A stretch of DNA of 64,000 nucleotides from Pomphorhynchus laevis (taxonomy: Eukaryota; Acanthocephala; Palaeacanthocephala; Echinorhynchida; Pomphorhynchidae), in NCBI GenBank assembly GCA_012934845.2, contig WNNJ02002828.1, positions 16,250 through 80,249 of the forward strand, read 5' to 3'. The position numbers and the translations under genes are program-made. The notes under the pieces were generated by a model that saw only the letters and a list, made by a program, of their open reading frames with translations, searched no databases and was not told the DNA's origin. Below, one piece after another: positions 10,761-22,129 of the stretch (the stretch's first letter is position 1; each line of letters starts with the position of its first letter).

Positions 10761-11070
10761 AAGCGATGAATGCCATGGCGAATAGGATAACATGAACGAA
10801 CCTTTTTTAGTGTAAATGATGAGAACGAGAGATTAGCGAATCCATGCAAAGAAGGTGATGGTAATTAAAAAAACCAGGATACGATTGAATCTGCATGCGG
10901 GAAGAGTGTATCCACAGAATACCAGATTTCGTGGGATTTACCACAATTCCAATGAATGAAATGTGGTGACATAGAGATTCTGGGCAGGATGAAACCGAGG
11001 CGATGAGATAGTTAAGGATGAATTGGGTGTGGATGAATAGATAAGGATGTCATCTGCATAAAATAAATGT
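10750..11070 (-). mobile_element. LINE family C fragment, RT palm
   Basis: The minus strand reads YADDILIYSSTPNSSLTIS, matching the catalytic palm YADDILIYAHAP of the C copies at 45446-46258 and 59604-60095. The following residues align only loosely. It adjoins an A fragment on its right. Confidence 0.65.
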
Positions 11071-11280
11071 TGATATAAAATAATATTTTCCAAAATAAAA
11101 ATTGAGAGAGGTTAAGACGAGCAATGCTTGCCTCATCTCTGCTCCGATTGATCCTGTAGAGAAAGCTCATAAATTCTTTCGTGATGGTTTGTCTAAAGAA
11201 TTCAGAAGGATTGCGAAAGTATAGCATTTTTGCTAGAACTTGAGTTTTGTTAGAGTGGAAATGAAAATGTAACCTTTATT
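11070..11280 (-). mobile_element. LINE family A fragment, linker region
   Basis: The minus strand reads RINRSRDEASIARLNLSQFLFWKILF, clearly the linker segment SRDRASIARLNPSQSSFWKIF of ORF2 in copy A3 (residues about 316-336). Both ends are truncated and no catalytic part is present. Confidence 0.75.
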
Positions 11281-11394
11281 ACAAATACTGAATTTGGGAC
11301 TTATTTGCGAGTAACCTCGTTCTGTTTTATTTTTTATAATCAAAATTAATTAAAATCAATTAATTGTCTGTTTATCTTCAATCAATTCAACTAT

Positions 11395-12200
11395 CTTAGG
11401 CATTCATTTTCCTCTATATCGTTTGTCTATGTTGGATATTCGTTCGCATGAACTCTTTCATCTTCTTCCTGTATCTGCCGACAAGGTTTATCGTTTCTTT
11501 TATCATTACCTAGCAAATAATCTCATGCTGATCATCTTTTAATTCATATGCTAAAATCATTGGTCATTCAAGTTGCTCATTTCCTAACCACAATGTTCAA
11601 CTCTTCCATTCGTAGTAACTCTTACCCTCCTGCTTAAAAATCCGTCATAGTTCGATCAACTCTATCCTCCTTTCCAGTCTGCTTTCCGATCTCACCACGC
11701 TACTGAATTGATCTGTCACTATTTTTTTCTGACTTCCTGTCACTCCCTCATCTCCAATTCATTGTTTCCTAAGATCGACTATTTACTCAGTATTTTTTCT
11801 TTCTCTAAATTCTCTATTCTTCTCCAGCGCTTTGGGAATTCCCCAGTGCGTATCATTTTTGGCTCCGCCGTTTTGATCACATCTTATTTTGCCTCTCTAA
11901 ACTCAACTGACTAACTATGGAGAACTGCATTCTATTCTGTATCATTTATATCACTTTTCGATTGTTTTCCTCAAACTCGATTTTTATCTCTATCTTCCTA
12001 ACATTACTGAATCCCGCCTCATCATAAATCTTTGTTTATGTGACTCTCTTCTTCTCCATGTTCCGTTATTATTCTCAAACTGTGGCTGCCGTTCCTTTTA
12101 ATTGCCGCTCCTATTCTCTGGAATAAACTGTCTTCCGCCATCCGCTCAACTGTCTCTTTTCCATCCTTCAAACAGTCTCTGATTTTTGTCCTTCGATAAT
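11395..12200 (+). mobile_element. LINE family C fragment with internal deletion
   Basis: The plus strand contains HMLKSLVIQVAHFLTTMFNS and SIRSNS (RT N-terminal part), then FQSAFRSHHATELI, and then FPKIDYLLSIFSFSKF. The C-terminal block, RNSLLLHVP-like followed by a W-N-x-L-like segment, lies near 12020-12200. These occur in the right order for family C, but the YADD palm is missing, so an internal deletion has joined the two halves. Confidence 0.7.
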
Positions 12201-12379
12201 TGATTTCAATTATTCACACTCTTTTTGAATTGTCTACAATGACAAATTTGTATCGCTAAGAACAATGTCGTGTCACACATTAAATCAAGAGAATTGGGAA
12301 ATTTTCGCAATGAGTGCTGAATTTCTCTTCTCTTTCGCTACTCCGACATGCGCTGATGCAACGTATTTAACTGGTCTCG

Positions 12380-13330
12380 AGTTTGGTAATCTTGTTCACG
12401 CTTTGGCTACGAGAGTCAGTCCGTCAGCGATATTTTGTTTCTTAGGCACATGCGCTACCGTTACTTTCATAACATACTCTTTGACGACCTGTTTTAAGGT
12501 TTGTATCCTTCGAATCACTAATGATGCGTTAAGCATGATGAATGGATGTGTTTATCAACATCCACAGCAGTCTTTACCTAATGCATAACTGTTATTGAAT
12601 CCGTCATAATTTCTAATCGTTTCACACATCCCATAACGACGCCAAATTAATTCGCTTTTATACGATATCTAATTCAGTAATATTGATTGTTGTACATCGC
12701 CTAATTTTCTAACGTATGAATTGTTCTAACTATTATTGAGCCGAATTCGAGAATAACAATGAGATCAATTAAACTTACATCACACCAAACTGAAGCAAGT
12801 TTGTGTTCTACCGCCCATACTCCACGAACCAGAAACCAGTCTATTCAAACGATCTTAAATTGCCTTAATAACCTGTAACAATTTGATGGACACCTTTCAT
12901 CCCAGTTTATATTCCATACCACCTCTTTAAATAGCTTGTCCAGTTACGCAACCAACCGGCCACAGGATAATGTGAAACAAGTTTATCACCTCAACTAAAT
13001 ACTTCTCCCTTTGTAGGCTATTGCGAATAGATGCTACACTTTGATTTTTTCACACCCAACTTGCAAGCCACGTATCATTTTCGAATGACACAAAATATCC
13101 CTATTATAAATGATCGTATCTGAATAATTGTTTTGGCGGTGAATATTTTTAACCAATCGGAATACCGTCAATTATATCAAAATTGTCTCCCGTGATAAGA
13201 AACGAACGATTATATCAGCATCTATATATACACCACCTAAACTTCCAATAAGATCCACGCCGATCAATGCAATACCCCGGCAACAAATTTTATGTCAAAC
13301 ACTCTTGATAACGATGCATTGAACTAACTG
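12380..13330 (-). mobile_element. LTR-retrotransposon integrase fossil
   Basis: The minus strand between 13260 and 13000 carries an integrase core: a start like IALIGVDLIGSL and then YSDTIIYNRDILCHSKMIR, matching the DTIISDRGTxFxSK block of Ty3-type integrases. Weaker downstream similarity runs to about 12380. No protease, RT or LTR is recognisable. It is broken, old, and of probable Ty3/gypsy type. Confidence 0.55.
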
Positions 13331-13406
13331 TAATAAGGCAAATTTTTTCACTTGACACTGTACCAGAATTTTATTTATTAACATTACAGGTACATGTTTC
13401 TTTTTT

Positions 13407-13745
13407 ATTAGTCTTCTTCTCTAGAGGACGTCCCCCAGAGCAAAGGCTAAGGTTTCTCAAGCTCTTCGTCTCTCAATTACCCAGCATAGTCCCAGTCGAT
13501 TGGACTCTTCGGAGGGGGGTGAAAGACCCCGGGTGGTTCAGTCGAAGGGCGGCGTGTTGGATTGGCTGTGGGGCTTAGATCCCACTGGACCTGAGGCCAT
13601 GAAGATGTTGGAATAAGTGGACAAGTTTTTCCGGAAGACGATGATTTCTGATTTCTGACGTCTTTTTTCTCTATTTTTTTTAATTCTATTTAACCTATAT
13701 TATTTTTGTTAAGAAAATCATTATTATTATTGTTTTTGTCAACGT
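13407..13745 (+). mobile_element. LINE family A 3' end, 5'-truncated
   Basis: The block starts at the codons for the segment FSRGRPPEQRLRFLKL of ORF2 and continues through the C-terminal WFxRxAxWIGxW region. The 3' UTR follows, with the phrase AAGTTTTTCCGGAAGACGAT and a tail TTGTTAAGAAAATCATTATT. The same 3' end is seen at about 22070 and 29100. It represents a classic 5'-truncated insertion of about 340 bp. Confidence 0.85.
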
Positions 13746-14205
13746 AATTTATTACATTAGCAGAAACGATTGTTCTACTACATCAACTATCTAACAAAGA
13801 GACACCGAATATACAATTAATTTGTCACATATTTGCGATATCTAGAAGCTCAAAAATATCGATAAGCTTAAAAATGCGCAGTGAAGTAACAATCGGAGGA
13901 TCAAAGAAGAACGAAATGCAAGCAAATTTGGATAATTTTTTGGAATAATCTCAGGTATCATCTACTTTTTCTACGAACAAGGTAAGATATTTGTTAACTA
14001 AAAAACACGCAAATGCGCAACAGTGAACGTATCGGAGCTTCAGCAGGATTTGGAAAACGCAGCTTTTCTACAGAAATGATTGCAAAATCAAGCAGATTAG
14101 AAGATATAAAGGTAAATTCTGGTACAAAAACTACTGATCAGAAGGTTAGTAACTTTTAATTGTTACTGGAGATGGGGAGGTACTTCCTCTTATCCCAAAA
14201 TTAAA

Positions 14206-15444
14206 AAACCTAGCTATTATAAAGATAATCAAGTCTATTATTATATTTTACCAAAATTTGACGAACTTAAGGCATGGATCATTTCAAATAAACCAGCGAT
14301 CCTGGCTCTCACTGAAACATGGCTGCATCGTGATATCTCCGATGGTTCAATTGCTATGATGGGATATAATTTGGTGAGAGCTGATAGGGATTCTCAGAAG
14401 GGTGGAGGTGTTGCGTTGTATATTACGACATCCTTAAATATTACTTCCACTCGTAATTTTAAAAATGAACTGGGCACGTGTGAGTTTCTCTCAGTCATTG
14501 TTTCACACTTCGGAGGTCCCTTAGGTATTGCCGTGTGCTACAGGTCGCCGCAATCATCCGTATTAAATCATGAATTCTCTACACTAATTAGTCACTGTTC
14601 TGAGCTTGAAGAATATCTACTACTTGGCGATTTTAATATACCCTCAGCTGGTCACATCGGGAATTATGTTTTGGATAGTGGTTCTTCCAAGTCAGATGTG
14701 GATTTGTGGAATTTTCTTACAAATGATCTCATGCTAGAGCAACATGTGCAGTCGCCTACGAGATTCGCTCAAAACCAGGAATATTGTCTAGATTTGGTAT
14801 TTTCCACATTAATTACAAGTATGGGTTATATGAGCTATCAGAGTCCTATTAGATTGAGCGATCATTGCATGATCTTATTCAATTATTTTTCTAGGTGTAT
14901 GATCCCAAAACTGGAAAATTTGATAGTGTCGAAAAGATCTTGGCAACAAATTGATGAAGACTCATTACGAGAGGCGACACTAAGAACATCATTTAACTAT
15001 GCTAGTGAAGACATTGAGGTAAGGTGGCATGTTATTGAATCAGGTTTTGTAGCTCTTGCAGATAAGTTTGCACCACTCCGTAGAGTACCAAAAAGTAAAG
15101 CCAAATACCCTCCTTGGTTTGACACTGAATTGCGATATGCTTTCAAACATAGGAATCGTCTATTTGAACTAAGCCGTCATCAGAATAATTTTAAAAAGTG
15201 GTATACAATGTTCCGTAATTTCGTCAATCGCCTTAAGATTACAAAAAGGCAAAGTTTTGAAGATCAATTAGCTTTACAAATTGATACAGAACCAAAAAAT
15301 TTTGGGGCTTATGTGAAAGGATCTAGAGCTCTGCTACCAGCTATTCCATCTTTAAGAGACGGTAACACTCGAGTGACATCGCCAGACTGCATGACAGAAG
15401 TGTTTGCATCCGCTTTTGAGCTAACATCCAGATGCTTTCTCTAG
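14206..15444 (+). pseudogene. Family B endonuclease domain and RT N-terminus
   Basis: The apurinic/apyrimidinic-type endonuclease nicks target DNA for target-primed reverse transcription. Visible blocks in order are FDELKAWI, ILALTETWL (catalytic Glu), GGGVALYI, IAVCYRSP, LLLGDFNIPS (catalytic Asp/Asn), LDLVFS and RLSDHCMILF (final Asp-His). Downstream are YPPWFDTELR and the conserved helix of RT-linkers. The open stretch from the ATG at 14356 gives 362 residues and then ends; the RT continues from about 15470 in another frame. The first Asn block lies upstream of 14206 and is poorly preserved. Confidence 0.8.
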
Positions 15445-15469
15445 CATATGTGAAGATGCAGCATCACAA

Positions 15470-16990
15470 CAGATAGAAATTGATTCTCCAGTTTTAACGA
15501 TAACATCACATGAGGTTTTTGTTGAATTGGCTAGGTTATCTAGATCATCAGCGGCAGGCCCCGATGATATTCACCCCCAACTTCTTAAGTTACTTGCTCC
15601 TGTTCTGGCTGAGCCATTAGCCTCCATATTTGAGCTGAGCTTGCGCATTTCGAAGTTACCTGCTGCCTGGAATAAAGCGATTGTAGTACTAATTTATAAA
15701 AATGGTGAAAAAGATGATCCAAATAATTATATGGCAATAAGTCTAACTAGTGTTGTATGCAAAGTGATTGAGCGCATACTAAACAGACGCATATATGATC
15801 ATTTGAGTTCGCTGAGAATTCTCAATAATGCACAGTATGGATTTCGTCCTCGGCGTTTATGTCTTACAAACTTATTACATGCTCGTGAAGATTGGGTTGG
15901 ACATGTTGCTAACGGGTACTGCATCGACGTAATATTTCTTGACTTTAGTCGGACTTTTGATAGGGTGCCCCACAAAATGCTTATTTCCACCCTTGAGTCT
16001 TGTAAAGTCAATCGCTCAATTATAAGCTAGATTCAAGATTGTATTAAAGATAGATCCTTTGCTGTTCGTGTAGGTCAATGTATATGGTCTCATCGTCCTA
16101 TCACCTCATGAGTACCACAGTGATCAGTCCTAGGCCCTTTGTTCTTTAACATATTTATAAATCAGCTACTAGATTTACTTGGGGATTGTAGTGTTTTAGC
16201 TTTTGCCGATGATGTCAAGGTCTGGAAATTGATTAAAACCAACAAGGATCGAAATGACTTTCAAAATATCCAAACATTGTTTATCGCTGGTCCTTAAACA
16301 CTGGAATTGTATTGAATATTAAAAAGTGTGCACATATGAGATTAGATCATAGCAATGTGAGTCAAGAATATTTTATTGGCAATGAGTTTGTTGTTTCCAC
16401 GCAGTCCATTCTGGATCTTGGTATAATTGTTCAAAACAATCTGAAAACACGTGCTAACACTGATAGGATTTGTAACGCAGCAAGAAGAATGACCTATATT
16501 GTCAAAAATTGCTTTAAAGATTTATCTCCCGTTTGTATTGTGCGTTTATATAATGCTCTTATAAGACCGATATTAGAATATGTGTCGCCAGTAGTCTTTC
16601 CGTGTACGCGTACAGAACTTGATCAATTAGAGCGCATACTTCGACGGTTTACGAAATTATGTCCTCAGGTACGATATCTTCGCTATAAGGCACGAATAAA
16701 AAGTTTGAATACGCCAACAGTGCGTGAAAATTTCCTTCTTTTCGACCTTTTAGCTATGTATCGACTAATTAATGAAGATGAAATTTTCCAGCAAATAGAG
16801 TTGAACTCAATGAACGGGATGGACGTAGAGGGCACTCGAAAGTACTAGTAGTGCATGAACACGGAAAATACCCTCGTAATTTCCGACTGTCCCATCGAGA
16901 GGTGAATGTTTGGAATCGTCTTCCAGTTGATGTCGTTGCGGTGCATACAATCAATGAATTTAAATCCAATATAAAGAACTGGATTCGAAA
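15470..16990 (+). pseudogene. Family B reverse transcriptase
   Basis: The RT blocks are in order. They are AAGPDDIHPQLLK, WNKAIVVLIYKNGEKDDPNN with ISLTSVVCKVIERIL, QYGFRPRR, and FLDFSRTFDRVPHKML (first catalytic Asp). Then come LAFADDVKVW-type sequence near 16200 (second catalytic Asp pair), YILDLGIIVQNNLK-type thumb and the C-terminal IRPILEYVSPVVFP. The last part, WIRNENEWWLLQYPWF, ends near 17030. Readable blocks are 15527-16030 and 16312-16848 in different frames, so at least two frame changes or stops inactivate it. There is no RNase H domain. Confidence 0.8.
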
Positions 16991-17097
16991 TGAGAACGAA
17001 TGGTGGTTGCTGCAATATCCATGGTTCTGATATATATTTATATATACTGAATGATTTTTTTTGATTTTTTTGTATTAATTTGTTTTTTTTTGTGAGC

Positions 17098-17124
17098 GGT
17101 CAAAACAGCTTTATGGCTATGACC
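17098..17124 (+). other. 3'-terminal hairpin of LINE family B
   Basis: GGTCA (17098-17102) pairs with TGACC (17120-17124), and an inner AGC pairs with GCT. It lies right before the TAA-rich tail. In the second copy (33628-33660, opposite strand) the outer stem is unchanged while the inner stem is AACC/GGTT. The change is compensatory and supports a real RNA structure, probably the RT recognition site. Confidence 0.65.
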
Positions 17125-17139
17125 TGTAGTAATAATAAA

Positions 17140-17795
17140 TAATAATAATTTTCGACAACAAAAAGAGCTTGAACAGCCCGAACATATTGGTTCATAATAG
17201 GGAAAACAAAAGAAAAATTAAAAATTAAATAAATAAACGAAATAATATGCGATTCAGGTATGACGACAACGTATCCTGAGGTGATTTCGCAACCGTCGTT
17301 TAAAACTCCCCAGGTTACCATTTATCGTCACAACAGGTAGACCATTCCATATAGGTACAATTCTATCATGGATTGTTGATATTCGTTTATTGCAGAATCG
17401 TGTTCTCTTCAGCATATAGTTGTGACCACGTAAGCGATCGTTGATTCTGAGCTCAAGCGTGTCCTTGCAACAGTGGCCTGGGGGTGGTCAATTGCGCACT
17501 GGTAAATGGTACGCAATCCCACAGAACCAAGATGACCGAACACCCTACGTACTAGACCGAGGAGGCGAACGCACTTGCTTACAACATGATCGACATGATG
17601 GCGGGAGCATAAGTCACTAGTTACAATCACAGCCAAGTCTGACATTTGCGAGACCTTTACAATCTGACAGCCATCAATTCGGTAGCTACCACTGAAGGTA
17701 TCTTTTCCAATATGTAGGTGGAAAAATTTCGCAGGGTTCACTTTGAGTCCGACAGCATTGCACCAACGATAAAGGCACATTATTAAAGGCACTTA
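17140..17795 (-). mobile_element. CR1-like LINE 3' fragment (family F), minus strand
   Basis: The minus strand reads LYRWCNAVGLKVNPAKFFHLHIGKD and then SQMSDLAVIVTSDLCSRHHV and VSKCVRLLGLVRRVFGHLG, all post-palm RT blocks of CR1/Jockey type. Its C-terminal and 3' UTR part runs down to a tail of ATT repeats at about 17140-17155. There it abuts the TAA-rich tail of B1. It is 5'-truncated and has no catalytic palm. Confidence 0.75.
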
Positions 17796-17801
17796 TTCTT
17801 A

Positions 17802-18679
17802 TTGCGCCAATTTGCGGATAAACTAACTAATAGAGTGCTTTTTAATTCCATTAAATTCAACGAAACGGAAATTAAAATTTCATTTACTACTTCCGATTTA
17901 TTTAAAAGCTACGTGGAATTCTTTAAGTCATCGCTGTTGAAGTTTGGGACTATACAGTCAAAACCCATTCTAGCCACTTTGAAAATTACAAATCTTCCAT
18001 GTCATATGGAAGACAGCGATGTTGAATTTCTGAAAAATAAAATCTCGAACATCTTCTCTCTATTATGGGTAAAAGCGGTTATCCATTACCCATCGGCTTC
18101 TGTTCCGCACCCTTGGAGCAAGCGGAAAAGTTCTCAAAATCAGCCCGCAACCCTTTTATGGATTTTAATCTTCGATTCACGATTATCAATAAAGAGGAGT
18201 ACACATACCCTAACTGCAGCCGGTGCCATAAATGGGGGCACTGGTCCTCCAGCTGCTGCTTGCCTATGATGTGTGAGGTATGTGGGTCTCCAATCTGTCA
18301 GGCCATGATGTCATGCGAAAAATGTATGGCTCCCCCGTCATGCTCCAATTGTAGGGGGAGCTATCCTGCCTGGGCAAGGAAGTGTAGTCATTTCAAATGC
18401 TATAGTAGCAAGTTCAGCAAATCGGCCCTAGCGAAGTCAGTATCCTTAGATCATTCTGCCGCCCGCATGGCGGATGAAGATCTTATGCGGGTGGTTGATA
18501 TGCGTGTGGATACCGCAATTAAGAAAATGGAGGACTTGGTCACTACGGTGCTATCAGCTTTCTGTACGAATCATATCCTCCCAACGTCTACGGCCATTCC
18601 GATATGTAAAAAGAGGGGGCTTCGGCTCATGACATCACCTTATCGAGCTCGGCAAATTGCTCAAGGGCAAGAAGAATAG
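17802..18679 (+). pseudogene. Family A ORF1 (gag-like RNA-binding protein), copy A2
   Basis: The N-terminal half (17802 to about 18060) reads NRVLFNSIKFNETEIKISF and PILATLKITNLPCHMEDSD, the same domain as in copy A3. The C-terminal half (18065-18679, a different frame) holds zinc knuckles CSRCHKWGHWSSSC, then CEVCG, then CSNCRGSYPAWARKC. The second half lies two bases on from the frame of the first, a -1 relation. The same relation is seen in copy A3. ORF1 proteins of this type coat element RNA. The copy is probably dead, although both halves are long and open. Confidence 0.75.
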
Positions 18680-18756
18680 GGGAAATGAAGATACTGCCCA
18701 TGGGCAAGTACCTACCCTGGACGGTGCTAGTGGCGGGAAGGGGAACCTTTCCGTTC

Positions 18757-19440
18757 CTAGCTCTGTTTAGGTGAACAATCCCGCATCCAACTAATCCATC
18801 ACAATGCTGAGTACTCATGAGCCTTTTTCACTGATATCCTTCAGTGGAATTCGGGAGGTGTTTCTGCACTTAGACTTCTATCCGGTAGATATGCAGATGT
18901 TATAGTCCTTCAGGAGACGCGGTCTATCCGTCTCCCCCAGGACATTACTCAATTCATCCCTAATACATTTATTCCCACTATACAATCCCACTTCGACGAA
19001 ACTCATATAGCGAAATTGCTTAACCTCCCTAATATCTCTGTTTCCGCCAGACAGGCCCTCTCGAATAAATACTGGAACGCTAGATATAGATTCCAGCTGG
19101 TAGGGATAGGGCGATCCTTGCTCGCTTTAAACCTTCTCAGACTTCGTTTTGTAAGATTTCCAAGAAGGAGAAGTTTGCTTGTTGGAAGGATAGGGCATTG
19201 GGTTGGATAGGTAATGTAGGCCTTGATAAAGTTTTGGAGGAGTCACTAGTCCTACACAACTATGGAGCCACTGAATTACCTCAACCAATCCAGCATTGCT
19301 GTAACTCCAGGAGTAGGGATCTATCTGTTACGGATATCCTTAACTCTTAGGGTTTACTCCCAAGCACCTTCAAATCCGTCGCTCCACTTTCTTCACAGGC
19401 CTGTCAACTTTTGACAGCCGAACAGAAGAAAGGTGACCGC
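18757..19440 (+). pseudogene. Extra, shortened copy of the family A ORF2 start (within A2)
   Basis: It begins with a ctgTttAGgt-type ORF1 end, then the ORF2 start FSL-like and the blocks GRYADVIVLQETRSIRLPQD. After about 170 bp of endonuclease it jumps near 18990 to linker sequence TKLKVLAKLL-like, continuing through RQALSNKYW to the segment before the RT. The second, longer ORF2 begins at 19442 with the same leader. This is a tandem partial duplication with an internal deletion. Confidence 0.75.
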
Positions 19441-19488
19441 CCATAGCTCCGTCTAGGTTAAGGATTCCCACCCAGCCAATATAACGCA

Positions 19489-21920
19489 ATGCAGAGTACT
19501 CGTGAGCCTTTTTCACTGAATATTCTTCAGTGGAATTCGGGAGGTGCTTCTGCCCTTAGACTTCTATCCGGTAGAGATGCAGATGTTATAGTCCTTCAGG
19601 ATACACGGTTTATCCGTCTTCCCCAGGACATTCTCGATTCATCCCTAAGCACATTTATTCCCACTATACTCCGTACATATCCTTACCTCACTCATCTTCA
19701 TCTGAAGGTCTTGTAATCTTAGTGAAATGCTCCCTAAGATCCTCCCTCCTGCTAAACTTCTCATGTCCAGTCATGTCTTGCTTAGATATATCAGTCTGCA
19801 AGAACGGTAAACGTCTTAGTCTAGCCAATATCTACATCCGTCCAGGTCAGATTCACGAGAACCGTGACCTTGATAGGATTTTGGATAGTGGCTATAACAT
19901 TGTACTTGGTGATTTTAACGACCGAACTGGTCGTTGGATTAATACCACACTCCGCAGAACCAAGAACGACTATCGTATTCATAAACCACTGTCCCCTACC
20001 TTTCATTGCACATCAACGAACTCTCTCCTCGACATACTACTGCTTCATAAGAGGTGGTGGTTGAAACCCCTCTGCACGGAGCAGTAGCGCCAACATCTGA
20101 CCACCTCTCGTCACCTAATTCGTTGACGGATTGAAGAGGATACGTTGCTTCAGAGGACATTCCACTTTAACCCCATCAGAGTGGCTTTCTTTCAGGCAGC
20201 TATCACACGCTTCCCCTAATTGGGAATGAGAGTCTACCGAATTTAATTCCTACCTCTCTTCGCAAGCTACCGCGTTATTTTCGACTACATATAAAAGTCG
20301 TATTTAGTCCCACTCCGACAAAACTTCAGACCTTAGCTTATATGCTGCGTCTCCGCTATCTCTTTGTTTCTGCCAGACAGGCTCTCTCGAATGAATATTG
20401 GAGCACTAGGTATAGGTTTCAAATGGGTAAGGATAGGGCAAGCATTGCTTCCCTTAATCCAGCTCACTCTTCTTTTTGGAAAATATTCAAGGAGAAATTT
20501 GTCTGTTGGAAGAATAGAGCATTGGGTTGGATTGATAGTAAAGGTCTTGATATAGTTTTAGAGGAGTCGCTATCCCTATATAATTATGGAGCCACTCAAT
20601 CACCTTAGCCAATCCCGCCTTGGTGGAAACTTCAGAAGCAGGGACTTATTTGTCACAGATATCTTTAACTCATGAGAGCTCCTCCCAGGCACCTCCAAAT
20701 CCGTCGCTCCACTTCTCGGGTCTGTCAGCTTTTGACAGCATAGCAAAGAAGAGAAGTGGTCGCACAATGCTATTAGCCTCCCCCTTCCGATGTGGCCGGC
20801 ATCAATATTAGTCGTAGAATTTTTATACCTAAAAGAAATCCGGTCTCCTGTTCTAAAGACCTGCGGCCCATTTCGATACAAAACTTCCTCATCTCCATTT
20901 ACGAAAAAGCGTTTGCGCGTAAAATCCGCGATCATCTATGTAGGCGTAATTTAATCCCACGAGGTTCTTATGGGTTTGTTAAAAGTCGCCTGGTCCATTC
21001 AACAATTGTTGATGTGCATCAGTTTTGTCGGGATAATAGGCATCAACTAGCTGTGACATTTTCCCTCGACTTTTCTGCTGCATTTGACCGCATTTCCATT
21101 CCCTTTGTTATATCCTCTCTCAGGTTCCCTCGGGTTGCCTGCGATAATTGTTAATAGGGTGGAGATATTGCATACCAAGCGGTTCTACTATGAAGACGAC
21201 CCCGATACACGTCAGTTCTATCCTATTACATGTTGCATCAAGGTTCCCCACTTTCTCCAATCTTATATCTTCCTGCCTCCATTGTACTCTCTAAAATATT
21301 TAAACGAGAACAACGTCTAGTGGTATACGCTGATGATACCACAGCCCTGTTTTCTGGACCCAGGTGCAAAGACGTAGTCTCGGACATTAGCCAATTCTTT
21401 TTAAGATTAAACGACCAGTTAACTCAGTCCAATCTTATTTTAAACTCCTCCTAATCGCGGGTGGTGGTATTTCATGGCGCCCCTGCAACAAAGCAAACAC
21501 TTAGGAGATTAGCACTCTTTGCCCTTTCCTCTATTTTAACTAATCAACCTCTCCTTATCTTCACGAGTCGAGTAAAATACCTGGGGTTCATCGTTACGGT
21601 GAACTGGTCGGCGAAAGCCTACTGGATAGACTTAAACGTATTCTAAAGAGAGCTAGGTGGGCCCTGAAACGGGCCCAGCATATGCTATTGAAAGGGAAAA
21701 CTCAGGTGCGACTCTGGGGCACTTAAGCTATCTCGCGATTAGTCTTCTTTTCTAGAGGACGTCCCCCAGAGCAAAGGCTAAGGTTTCTCAAGCTCTTCGT
21801 CTCTCGTTTACCCAGCATAGTCCGCCTCGATTGGACTCTTCGGGGGTGAAAGACCCCGGGTGGTTTAGTCGGAAGGCGGCGTGTTGGATTGGCTGTAGGG
21901 CACAGATCCTACCGGACACG
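19489..21920 (+). pseudogene. Family A ORF2 (endonuclease plus RT), copy A2
   Basis: The endonuclease runs 19489-20150 with NILQWNSGGASALRLLSGRD, VIVLQDTR, LGDFNDRTGRW-type and a terminal motif reading SRHLI. Linker follows at 20342-20608. The RT runs from about 20740 to 21650 with CSKDLRPISIQNFLISIYEK, LDFSAAFDRISIPFVISSL and YADDTTALFSG. A C-terminal end follows to 21920. It is broken into several frames by stops and small indels. Catalytic residues in the surviving blocks are mostly present. Confidence 0.8.
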
Positions 21921-22098
21921 AGGTCGTAAAGATAGGGGACTTTTTAACAGAATTGAGGAAAGAAAAATTATCTGACATGTTGTTTTTTTTTCTTTTCTTT
22001 AACCGACAATATATTATCCGCATGTATTATTTTTGTTTAAGAAAATCTTTATTTATTTTAAAATTTGTTTTCTTTGAAAAATAATAATAATTGTTTCG

Positions 22099-22124
22099 AT
22101 AACCGTGTCACGCAGCACGGTTAT
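22099..22124. repeat. Perfect 9-bp inverted repeat after the A2 tail
   Basis: ATAACCGTG (22099-22107) and CACGGTTAT (22116-22124) flank an 8-nt loop. It lies directly after the AT-rich tail of A2. It could be a boundary hairpin like others in this window or the tail hairpin of an unrecognised element. Confidence 0.7.
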
Positions 22125-22129
22125 ATGTA

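Larger units (their letters stand above)
13860..17140 (+). mobile_element. LINE family B, copy B1, near full length, broken
   Basis: A CR1/Jockey-type LINE. Endonuclease and RT coding runs from about 14200 to 16990, followed by a T-rich 3' UTR, the terminal hairpin at 17098-17124 and a TAA-rich tail at 17126-17155. The 5' part (13860-14200) holds short in-frame bits including LPLIPKLKNLAIIK. This resembles the N-terminal signature of family A ORF1 and may be an ORF1 remnant. It meets an opposite-strand F element tail to tail at about 17140. Confidence 0.85.
17795..22075 (+). mobile_element. LINE family A, copy A2, with internal partial duplication
   Basis: ORF1 is at 17802-18679 and ORF2 at about 18800-21920. 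The 3' UTR and tail run to about 22075. The ORF1/ORF2 junction and ORF2 start occur twice (18757 onward and 19442 onward). The first ORF2 start runs about 170 bp, jumps to the linker and ends near 19440, where the second start begins. The element is otherwise in normal order and has many small breaks. The 3' end matches copies at 13407-13745 and 28680-29115. Confidence 0.85.

Noticed and set aside
12265-12588. A 107-residue open reading on the plus strand as a candidate host gene
   Set aside because: It has no recognisable motif and it overlaps a minus-strand LTR-element fossil.
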